Source of the DNA: an uncultured Bacilli bacterium
Lineage (GTDB): Bacteria > Bacillota_I > Bacilli_A > RF39 > UBA660
NCBI GenBank assembly: GCA_934101235.1
Contig: CAKORH010000018.1
Span: 1-11,096 of the forward strand
DNA length: 11,096 nt
Direction: 5' to 3'
Below are positions 1-6,385 of the stretch, piece by piece; the first letter of the stretch is position 1; each line of letters begins with the position of its first letter. The position numbers were made by a program, and so were the translations under genes. The notes under the pieces are model-generated. The model did not search any database. It had not been told where the DNA came from and worked only from the letters and a program-made list of their open reading frames with translations.

Positions 1-22
1 TACCAAATGGTAGCTGCCAGCG
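1..22 (+). rRNA. possible 3' end of 5S rRNA (partial)
   Basis: The first 22 bases are much richer in G and C than the rest of the window and contain GGTAGCTGCCAG at 9-20. This matches the conserved 3' end of bacterial 5S rRNA, where a GCTGCCAG-like stretch closes helix I; Mycoplasma-type 5S rRNA also ends in GCUGCCAG. The two hairpins that follow look like an rRNA operon tail. If correct, an rRNA operon lies off the left edge and runs toward yfhO. The bases before the match (ACCAAAT) fit the usual loop E consensus poorly, and the 5' partner strand is outside the window, so the call is tentative. The alternative is the end of a reading frame stopping at TAA 43-45, which would use codons unlike its neighbours. 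Confidence 0.42.
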
Positions 23-24
23 AT

Positions 25-42
25 AGCCCTTATAGGGCTTTG
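25..42 (+). terminator. hairpin downstream of the putative 5S rRNA
   Basis: A perfect 6-bp stem, AGCCCT (25-30) with AGGGCT (34-39), encloses the loop TAT and is followed by a short weak T stretch (TTGT). It could be a processing hairpin or the first half of a tandem terminator, with the stronger hairpin at 50-68 completing termination. It is one of the few GC-rich stems in the window. Confidence 0.45.
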
Positions 43-49
43 TAAAATA

Positions 50-75
50 CCACTAGTTAAACTAGTGGATTTTTA
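50..75. terminator. bidirectional Rho-independent terminator
   Basis: An 8-bp stem, CCACTAGT (50-57) with ACTAGTGG (61-68), has a 3-base loop. On the + strand it is followed by ATTTTTATTATT and should end transcripts entering from the left (putative rRNA). On the - strand it is followed by TATTTTA and can serve yfhO. The yfhO stop codon (62-64) lies inside the stem, so the two converging transcription units share this element. Confidence 0.7.
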
Positions 76-2590
76 TTATTAAATAGGTAATAGAAAATAT
101 TAATGTGGTTAAACTTAAAGCAATTCCTATATTTAAATTATTTGGTATAAATTTTAATTTAATTTTATGATTTCCTTTATCTAAATCAAAACCTAATAAA
201 CTATCATTTATTTTGAATGTTTTAATTTGTTTATTATCTACATATACTTTCCAACCTTTATCATATGGTATGGATGTGTAAACTGTTTTATTATCGTTTA
301 GATTTATGTTTCCTTCAATAATATTTTCTTTAAATTTTGTTATATTTAATTTACTTTTATTAAATATATTATATGAATTTATAAATTTATTTTTATTTAA
401 TGTGTATACATCTATTTCTTCATTTAAGTAATTACTAAAATTCACATATATTTCTATATCTTTTTTGTTTACAAATTCATTAATTATGTAGCTTTCATCA
501 TATTGTTCATAACTTCTTATATTTTTATTTAGTAATAATGATATTTCATTTATATCTGTATTTTTTTTATAATATAATGTATCATTTATTAAAATGTAAT
601 TTACTAAATAGTTGTTTGAATATAAATATATATTATCATTACTATTTTCATAGTTAAATTTAACTACTATATTATCATCATTGTTAAATATAATTTCTTT
701 ATTTTTTAATGTTAATCTTGTTAAAGTATTATCAATGTTTGTTGAATTTTCTATAAAATCATTTTGATATTCAAATGGATTTATATAGTTATATTGCCAT
801 TTTTTTATATTTTTGTTTACTCCGAATATTAAACCGCTATTATATAAAGACTTATAAATTTTGTTGTTATCTTGTACTTCTTTATAGTAATTTATATCTT
901 TTGATTCTCCAATTATGTATTTTATATCAAACATTAAATCAAATATAGGAGTATTTTGTTTATAATAATAACTATTTATATTATTTCCTGGCATTCCTAA
1001 TTCATTAACTAGTTTTGCTATATTTTGATATGCCATTGATGAAAATGTTGTTCCACTATAATAATTATACCATGCTCCATCATTTAAAGTTTGAATATAA
1101 TTTTTTTCTATTCTATAGAATTTTTCAGTATCTTTATTCTTTATATTATTTATTGATGAAGTTAAAGAATTGTAATCTTTATAAAAATTATTAATGTCTT
1201 GATCTATATTCCAATTGTGGTTAATAGCTATTACACATTCTATACCTATTACTATAATAAATATAATAACAGCTGTTTTTTTTACTTTGGGATAAAGATT
1301 ATATAAAGTATATATTAGAAAATATATTGTAATTAATAAGTAGTTTATTGATAACATATTATCAGTAATGTTTTTGTAGTTTGTTAGTTTAAATATTGTA
1401 ATATAAATTAATGTAAATATAAAAGATAGTATTATTTTAATAAATGAATAATTTTTAATGTTATTTAGTACATAACTAGCAATTGTAATCATTATGAATG
1501 TGTATATAAATGAGTATCTATATGGTAAGTCATTTGGTACATGAAATGCATGCCATATATAGTCTAGTGGAGCAATATAAAATGATAAGAATAATATAAT
1601 AAGCAGTAAAGAATAAATTATTTTTCTTTTTATTGAAATATGTTTATTTATATAAAATAGAAATAATGTTGCTATAATTAATATTCCACTTGATATATTA
1701 GGACAGTTTGATATGTCACTAGCAAATACTGTACTTTTAATTCCAGTTAAATGATTTCCTAAAAATTCATATATATTAAATGCATAATATTGACTGGTTG
1801 GCATTGAACCTACAGTTGCGTTTGTTGAAGTTAGAGCATCATACATTGGCAATAGTGAAAAACTCATTAATAGTCCTGCTATAAGAGAACACATAATAAA
1901 TTTTCCTATTGTATTAAGATTTTTTCTTACATTTTTAAATTTTATTTTTATAAGTAAGTAACTTATAAAATATAAGCAAGAATAAATACATAGCATGTAA
2001 CCTATAAAATAATTTGTATATAACATTAAACTTAAAGATATTGTATATAATATTCCATTATTTTTATTTATTAATCTTTCAATACCTAAAGTGATTAAAG
2101 GTAAATATATTAATCCATCTATCCACATTATGTTCCAATAATAAGCTGTAAAATATGCTTGATATGCATATAATAATGATAGACCTATAAACAAGTAATT
2201 TTTTTTGTTATGCTTTTTTGTTAAATAATAATTCATAGTTAATGCAGATAGTATAGATTTTAAACCTATAATTATTGAATATGACATTATTAAATTTTTT
2301 CTTTTAAATAGAAATATTAATATATTTAATGGACTTGATAAATAATTGAAGAAATTTCTAAAGAATGGTAGACCAAGTCCTGTATTAAATGAATATATTA
2401 AATTATTTCCGTTATGGATTCTATCATATAATTCTGCTAACATTGGACCATATTGATGATAAAAATCTATTGTTAATAAAGAATTTTTTCCCAGTGGTGC
2501 AATATCTTGTAATTTATATATAGAAAATATTATTATTATACCTATAATAAATGTATATAGTAGATAATCATATTGTTTTAGTTTTTTCAT
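62..2590 (-). CDS. yfhO: YfhO-family membrane protein, GT-C-like glycosyltransferase
   Basis: The product is an 842-residue multi-pass membrane protein of the YfhO family. In Bacillus and Listeria, members are GT-C-type enzymes that transfer sugars from undecaprenyl-phosphate carriers onto lipoteichoic or wall teichoic acid on the outer face of the membrane. Family marks are the first transmembrane helix (about 10-27), the acidic loop DFYHQYGPM starting at D42 with Q46-Y47, the SFNTGLG stretch at 67-73 and SPLN at 86-89. About a dozen hydrophobic segments run to roughly residue 460. A large extracytoplasmic domain follows, ending in the typical YDKGWKVYVDNK signature, then KGNHKIKLKF and a final transmembrane helix. 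Length is normal for the family. The start ATG has AGGTGAT just upstream and a consensus promoter close by. No CsbB-like lipid-carrier glycosyltransferase or GtcA flippase gene is adjacent, so the sugar and acceptor cannot be deduced. The family assignment is firm; the teichoic-acid role is inferred by homology. Confidence 0.9.
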   Translation of the reverse strand: MKKLKQYDYLLYTFIIGIIIIFSIYKLQDIAPLGKNSLLTIDFYHQYGPMLAELYDRIHNGNNLIYSFNTGLGLPFFRNFFNYLSSPLNILIFLFKRKNLIMSYSIIIGLKSILSALTMNYYLTKKHNKKNYLFIGLSLLYAYQAYFTAYYWNIMWIDGLIYLPLITLGIERLINKNNGILYTISLSLMLYTNYFIGYMLCIYSCLYFISYLLIKIKFKNVRKNLNTIGKFIMCSLIAGLLMSFSLLPMYDALTSTNATVGSMPTSQYYAFNIYEFLGNHLTGIKSTVFASDISNCPNISSGILIIATLFLFYINKHISIKRKIIYSLLLIILFLSFYIAPLDYIWHAFHVPNDLPYRYSFIYTFIMITIASYVLNNIKNYSFIKIILSFIFTLIYITIFKLTNYKNITDNMLSINYLLITIYFLIYTLYNLYPKVKKTAVIIFIIVIGIECVIAINHNWNIDQDINNFYKDYNSLTSSINNIKNKDTEKFYRIEKNYIQTLNDGAWYNYYSGTTFSSMAYQNIAKLVNELGMPGNNINSYYYKQNTPIFDLMFDIKYIIGESKDINYYKEVQDNNKIYKSLYNSGLIFGVNKNIKKWQYNYINPFEYQNDFIENSTNIDNTLTRLTLKNKEIIFNNDDNIVVKFNYENSNDNIYLYSNNYLVNYILINDTLYYKKNTDINEISLLLNKNIRSYEQYDESYIINEFVNKKDIEIYVNFSNYLNEEIDVYTLNKNKFINSYNIFNKSKLNITKFKENIIEGNINLNDNKTVYTSIPYDKGWKVYVDNKQIKTFKINDSLLGFDLDKGNHKIKLKFIPNNLNIGIALSLTTLIFSITYLIIKIH

Positions 2591-2606
2591 GTTATCACCT
2601 AAGTTG

Positions 2607-2635
2607 ATTATATATTATCTTTAGTTATTATTCAA
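2607..2635 (-). promoter_or_regulatory. promoter of yfhO
   Basis: On the - strand TTGAAT (2635-2630) is separated by 17 bases from a perfect TATAAT (2612-2607), a SigA-type promoter. The predicted transcript starts near 2600, about 10 bases before the ATG and almost at the ribosome binding site AGGTGAT. It lies in the 152-base divergent region shared with typA. Confidence 0.65.
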
Positions 2636-2681
2636 TTTATATTTGATTTTTATTTAATTTATTGTTATGTAGTAGTTTTTC

Positions 2682-2710
2682 TTGCAAAAAGTGTTATTTT
2701 ATTGTATTAT
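2682..2710 (+). promoter_or_regulatory. promoter of typA
   Basis: TTGCAA (2682-2687), a 17-base spacer and TATTAT (2705-2710) form a good SigA-type promoter with predicted start near 2717. A perfect 10-base palindrome, TAACTAGTTA (2711-2720), directly follows the -10 and covers the predicted start. It could be an operator, but short AT-rich palindromes are common here. Confidence 0.55.
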
Positions 2711-2742
2711 TAACTAGTTATTAAAAAAAGGGAAGTGTTTTT

Positions 2743-4545
2743 ATGGATAAAATAATAAATGTTGCAGTTGTTGCACACGTAGATGCTGGTAAGAGTACAT
2801 TGGTTGATGCATTATTAGAACAAAATGGTGTATTTAGAGAAAATGAAGAAGTAGTAGATTGTGTAATGGACTCTAATGATTTGGAAAGAGAAAGAGGAAT
2901 CACAATTTATTCAAAGAATTGTGCAATAAGATATAAAGATTATAAAATTAATATAGTTGATACTCCAGGACATGCTGATTTTTCTAGTGAAGTTGAAAGA
3001 GTTATTAAAACAGTTGATACTGTAATATTAATAGTAGATAGTGCTGAAGGTCCTATGCCTCAAACAAGATTTGTTTTAAATAAAGCTTTAGAACAAAATT
3101 TAAGACCAATTTTGTTTATTAATAAAATTGATAAAAAAGATGCTAGACCAGAAGAGGTTGTAAATATGACATTTGATTTATTCTGTGATTTAAATGCAAC
3201 TGATGAACAATTAGACTTTCCAATTGTTTATGGAATTGCAAAACAAGGTAAATCAACAACTGATTTAGATCATATGGAGGATACAATTAATCCATTATTG
3301 GAAACTGTTTTAAAACAAGTTAATCCTTTTGAAGGTAATGAAAATGATAATTTACAATTACAAATTAGTCAATTAGATTATGATGATTATATTGGAAGAC
3401 TAGGTATCGGTAGAGTAAATAAAGGTAAAGTTAAGTCTGGTGAAACAGTAACATTAGTTAGTAATGATGGTAAAGAATCTAGTTTTAGAATTAGCAAGTT
3501 ATTTGTTAATGAAGGCATTAATAGAGTAGAAAAAGATGTTGCTTATTTTGGAGATATAGTTACAATTGCTGGATGTTCAAATATAAGTATTGGTGATACT
3601 GTGTGTTCATTAGGTCATGCTGATCCACTTCCTCCAATACATATTGATAAACCTACATTATCTATGAATTTCTTGGTAAACAATAGTCCTTTTGCTGGAC
3701 AAAGTGGGAAATTTTTAACTAATAGACATATTAGAGAGAGATTAGAAAAAGAATTAGAAACTAATGTTGGTTTAGAAGTTCAAGAATTAGAAAATAGTGA
3801 TGGTTTTAAAGTAAGTGGTAGAGGTGAATTACATTTATCTGTATTGTTAGAAAATATGCGTAGAGAAGGTTATGAACTTTCAGTTTCTAAACCACAAGTA
3901 TTATTTATGGATATAGATGGTGTAAAATCTGAACCTTTTGAAAAAGTTATAGTTAACTGTCCTAGTGATTATTCAAGTACTGTAATAAATGATTTACAAG
4001 AAAGAAAAGGTATGCTTTTAAGTATGCAAAATACTGATGATGGTTATACACATATGGAATTTAGTGCACCCACACGTGGATTGATAGGCTATAGAAGTTC
4101 ATTTATAACAAATACTAAAGGTGAAGGTGTAATGGTTAGAAGTTTTGATGAATATAAACCATATGTTGGAGAATTACAAACTCGTAAAAATGGTGTATTA
4201 GTATCAATGGAAAATGGTAAAACTTTAGGTTACTCATTATGGAACTTACAAGATAGAGGTACTTTAATTGTTGGACCTGCTACTGATGTTTATGTTGGTA
4301 TGATTGTTGGGATTAATAATAGAGATAATGATTTAAATGTAAATCCTTGTAAAAATAAAGAAATGTCTAATACTAGAAGTAAGAGTAGTGATGATGCTAT
4401 TCAATTAATTACTCCAAAATCTTTCTCATTAGAAGAAGCTTTAGAATTTATCGAAGATGATGAATATGTTGAAATCACTCCTGATGCTATAAGACTTAGA
4501 AAAGCAATATTAGATCCTAAAGATAGATTTAGAAGTTCAAGATAA
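2743..4545 (+). CDS. typA: TypA/BipA ribosome-binding translational GTPase
   Basis: The 600-residue product is a TypA/BipA GTPase, an EF-G relative that binds the 70S ribosome and aids 50S assembly and stress or low-temperature growth. GTPase motifs are in order: G1 AHVDAGKST (11-19), G2 RGIT (51-54), G3 DTPGHAD (73-79, catalytic His77 kept), G4 NKID (127-130) and a G5-like YGIAKQG (163-169). A beta-barrel domain 2 (about 200-290) and the EF-G III- and V-like domains follow. The BipA-specific C-terminal domain starts near TRGLIGYRSS and includes YSLWNLQDRG and the end motif TPDAIRLRKAILDP. LepA and EF-G lack this C-terminal domain, which rules them out. The P-loop reads DAGKS where most BipA proteins have DHGKT. 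Length is normal for the family. AAGGGAAG precedes the ATG, the gene has its own promoter, and a strong terminator begins one base after the stop, so it is monocistronic. Confidence 0.94.
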   Translation: MDKIINVAVVAHVDAGKSTLVDALLEQNGVFRENEEVVDCVMDSNDLERERGITIYSKNCAIRYKDYKINIVDTPGHADFSSEVERVIKTVDTVILIVDSAEGPMPQTRFVLNKALEQNLRPILFINKIDKKDARPEEVVNMTFDLFCDLNATDEQLDFPIVYGIAKQGKSTTDLDHMEDTINPLLETVLKQVNPFEGNENDNLQLQISQLDYDDYIGRLGIGRVNKGKVKSGETVTLVSNDGKESSFRISKLFVNEGINRVEKDVAYFGDIVTIAGCSNISIGDTVCSLGHADPLPPIHIDKPTLSMNFLVNNSPFAGQSGKFLTNRHIRERLEKELETNVGLEVQELENSDGFKVSGRGELHLSVLLENMRREGYELSVSKPQVLFMDIDGVKSEPFEKVIVNCPSDYSSTVINDLQERKGMLLSMQNTDDGYTHMEFSAPTRGLIGYRSSFITNTKGEGVMVRSFDEYKPYVGELQTRKNGVLVSMENGKTLGYSLWNLQDRGTLIVGPATDVYVGMIVGINNRDNDLNVNPCKNKEMSNTRSKSSDDAIQLITPKSFSLEEALEFIEDDEYVEITPDAIRLRKAILDPKDRFRSSR

Positions 4546-4569
4546 ATACTGAAAATTCAGTATTTTTTT
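4546..4569 (+). terminator. terminator of typA
   Basis: An inverted repeat ATACTGAA / TTCAGTAT (4546-4553 with 4556-4563) is followed by seven T (4563-4569). It starts immediately after the typA stop codon. The formal 2-base loop would open to a stem of about 7 bp. Confidence 0.8.
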
Positions 4570-4586
4570 GATGGATTTAAAAATAT

Positions 4587-4612
4587 AAAAAAATATTACA
4601 TTATTTGTAATA
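4587..4612 (-). terminator. terminator of the FemAB-like gene
   Basis: A 7-bp stem, TATTACA (4594-4600) with TGTAATA (4606-4612), has a 5-base loop. On the - strand seven T follow (4593-4587). It begins a few bases after the stop codon of the leftward FemAB-like gene, so each convergent gene has its own terminator in this roughly 70-base gap. Confidence 0.65.
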
Positions 4613-4616
4613 CTTT

Positions 4617-5918
4617 TTAAATGTAATCATCTTGTTCTTCTTCAGTGTAAGTCGTTGTATTTGATTGTAAATTATCTATGTTTCTTTTTCTAGAAAATTC
4701 GTTAGATAATAAGTTATTTTTTTCTACAATTTTAAATTTCCACTCACTTATTATTAAATCTAGTTCTCCAATATATTCATAAATTGTTGGATTAAAATCA
4801 ACTTTTAATTGATTATATTCTTTAAATTGTGAATTATCTTTGAAATCATCTGCTAGCGCACCTATGTTAGCAATTTCATATTCTTCTTTATACATATCTA
4901 AAAGTCTATTGTATAGAAAATAATCTGGATTTAAATAATCATAATTTTTATCCTTATCTGCTGCAATTATAGTTATTTTATTATCGTGTTTGATAACTAA
5001 TGCTCCTGCTATATAAGTGTCTTCATTTTTTCTGAGTCCCTGAGTAGCATGTATAACATCTTGTTTATATTCTTCTAACACTTTATCTGATTTCATTTTT
5101 TTTGCTAATGTTTTTTCTGTGGTATCTTTTTGTAGAAGCTCATTTAACTCTTCATTTCTAGTTTGTTCATCTTCAACTCTTTTTTTTGCAGTTATTAAAA
5201 ATTTTTCGTAGTTAACTTTTACTAATACTAAATCTGCTTCATTATCTTCTTTAAAATTTATTAATAAATTTTTGTAATACTCTTTACTTTTATAAGTACT
5301 ATCTTTAATTAATTCAAAAAATGCATCAAATTTTGTAATATCTGTTATTTCTAATTCTAAGCCTTTATTTTCAGTATTTAATACTTTTTCTTTAATATTG
5401 TCATCTAACCTATTTACATTGTATTCTTTTAAATTTAATATACAATTAATTTTTGGCTCTAAAAGTTGTAATGGATCAACTTCTTTTCTTTTTTTAAATC
5501 CATTCTTTTTTAAATTATCTAAGATAGTTATATTATCAAGTTTTACTTTTTCATAATATTTTTTAGAATTTAAAGTTGCTATTGGTATTTCTGGATTTAT
5601 TTTTAAAAATATAACTTTTTTACGTCTATAATATTTTTTTAAATTTGCAGTAAATCTTCTAACTAAATCTGCATCATTATAATCTAAAATAAAGCCTTTA
5701 GGACAATAAGCATAATAATATCTTTTTCCTATTTTTTTAGTTAAAAACATACCGGCTGCTAAAATATCACGTGTGTTATTTAAATATGCAATATATGAAT
5801 GACTAAAACCACTATCAGACATTGCTATACCGTAATTTTCAGTTTGACAATAATTATTGTATGGACTTTTACTAGCAAATTCTTCGAATTTTTCTTTTGA
5901 TATTTCAAGCATCTTCAT
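4617..5918 (-). CDS. FemAB-family peptidoglycan bridge aminoacyltransferase
   Basis: The 433-residue product resembles FemA/FemX/MurM-type transferases, which add amino acids from aminoacyl-tRNA to the lipid II stem peptide and so build the peptidoglycan cross-bridge at the cytoplasmic membrane face. Visible are a first GNAT-like subdomain with the N-terminal SPYNNYCQTENYG region (18-30) and YCPKGFILD (71-79). A second subdomain carries a lysine- and glutamate-rich helical arm (about 240-296), as in FemA and FemX. Near the end, GALVIKHDNK leads to FKEYNQLKVDF and the family's closing EYIGELDLII (381-390). No signal peptide or membrane segment is seen. The reading frame extends to a GTG at 5933, but the ATG at 5918 lies 7 bases after GAGGTG, whereas the earlier start would sit on the predicted transcript end; 5918 is therefore chosen. 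The added amino acid cannot be told from sequence, so no specific Fem symbol is given. The gene has its own promoter and terminator. Confidence 0.85.
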   Translation of the reverse strand: MKMLEISKEKFEEFASKSPYNNYCQTENYGIAMSDSGFSHSYIAYLNNTRDILAAGMFLTKKIGKRYYYAYCPKGFILDYNDADLVRRFTANLKKYYRRKKVIFLKINPEIPIATLNSKKYYEKVKLDNITILDNLKKNGFKKRKEVDPLQLLEPKINCILNLKEYNVNRLDDNIKEKVLNTENKGLELEITDITKFDAFFELIKDSTYKSKEYYKNLLINFKEDNEADLVLVKVNYEKFLITAKKRVEDEQTRNEELNELLQKDTTEKTLAKKMKSDKVLEEYKQDVIHATQGLRKNEDTYIAGALVIKHDNKITIIAADKDKNYDYLNPDYFLYNRLLDMYKEEYEIANIGALADDFKDNSQFKEYNQLKVDFNPTIYEYIGELDLIISEWKFKIVEKNNLLSNEFSRKRNIDNLQSNTTTYTEEEQDDYI

Positions 5919-5937
5919 ATGCATACACCTCACATAA

Positions 5938-5946
5938 AGTATATCA
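5938..5946 (-). promoter_or_regulatory. extended -10 promoter of the FemAB-like gene
   Basis: On the - strand TGATATACT (5946-5938) is an extended -10 element (TGn plus TATACT). No good -35 is present (TATATA at 17-base spacing). The predicted start is near 5931, right at the GAGGTG ribosome binding site. This supports translation from ATG 5918 rather than the upstream GTG. Confidence 0.5.
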
Positions 5947-6036
5947 TATAAATAATAAAATATATAAAAAAATACTTGTAAAATATGTATATAAAAGGTA
6001 AAATATATATTACTTGGTGTTAATATGTCAAAATGC

Positions 6037-6065
6037 TTGAAATATTAATGCAATTATGTTAAATT
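6037..6065 (+). promoter_or_regulatory. candidate promoter of secG
   Basis: TTGAAA (6037-6042) with a 17-base spacer and TAAATT (6060-6065) would start transcription near 6072, 16 bases before secG. A second candidate lies upstream: TTGTAA (5976-5981), 17 bases, TAAAAT (5999-6004). Both -10 boxes are imperfect and the 154-base divergent region is very AT-rich, so the choice is uncertain. Confidence 0.35.
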
Positions 6066-6087
6066 ATTTATGAAATTGGGTGATTAA

Positions 6088-6303
6088 ATGGAAACTGTAT
6101 TATTGATTGTATCTATTTTATTAATTGTTTTAGTTTTATTACAAAGTAATAAGGCTAGTAATGGTGCACAAATAATAAGTGGTGGAAATAGTGATTTATT
6201 TTCAAATCAAAAAGAAAGAGGTTCTGAATTATTAATTAGTAGAATTACTATGATTTTGGGAACTGTATTCTTTATAATATCGTTTATTTTATATATTAAA
6301 TAA
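6088..6303 (+). CDS. secG: SecG, protein-export translocase subunit
   Basis: This 71-residue protein is SecG, the small non-essential subunit of the SecYEG channel, which helps SecA-driven export across the cytoplasmic membrane. It has the standard two-helix hairpin: helix 1 at about 3-19 (ending VLLQ, a family mark), a polar loop with a Gly/Ser/Asn-rich GAQIISGGNSDLF stretch, KERGSELLISRIT leading into helix 2, and helix 2 at about 53-70. Length matches the family. GGGTGAT lies 4 bases before the ATG. In Bacillus secG precedes rnr and smpB, and the same order is kept here, but a terminator and new promoter separate it from rnr, so it may be transcribed alone. Confidence 0.92.
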   Translation: METVLLIVSILLIVLVLLQSNKASNGAQIISGGNSDLFSNQKERGSELLISRITMILGTVFFIISFILYIK

Positions 6304-6315
6304 TTTGTTTACATT

Positions 6316-6349
6316 AAACACAAATATATATAATGGTTTGTGTTTTTTT
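6316..6349 (+). terminator. terminator between secG and rnr
   Basis: A perfect 9-bp stem, AAACACAAA (6316-6324) with TTTGTGTTT (6337-6345), has a 12-base loop and a run of seven T (6343-6349). It should end most secG transcripts. The stem is A-T rich, so some readthrough into rnr is possible. Confidence 0.72.
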
Positions 6350-6350
6350 A

Positions 6351-6359
6351 TGCTATAAT
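6351..6359 (+). promoter_or_regulatory. extended -10 promoter of rnr-smpB
   Basis: TGCTATAAT (6351-6359) is a perfect extended -10 element, placed one base after the T-run of the secG terminator. No -35 is evident at 17-base spacing (TAATGG). The predicted start is near 6366, about 20 bases before the rnr start codon. Confidence 0.6.
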
Positions 6360-6385
6360 TATTATGATAAGGTAGGTTGATTAAT

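Noticed and set aside
2711..2720. Palindrome TAACTAGTTA at the typA transcription start as a specific operator
   Set aside because: Ten AT-rich bases of symmetry arise easily by chance in this sequence, so it is only mentioned with the promoter and not called as a separate site.
2721..2903. Leftward open frame of about 60 codons opposite the start of typA
   Set aside because: It lies entirely antisense to the conserved typA start and its promoter region, is Ser/Thr-rich low-complexity peptide, and has no ribosome binding site of note.
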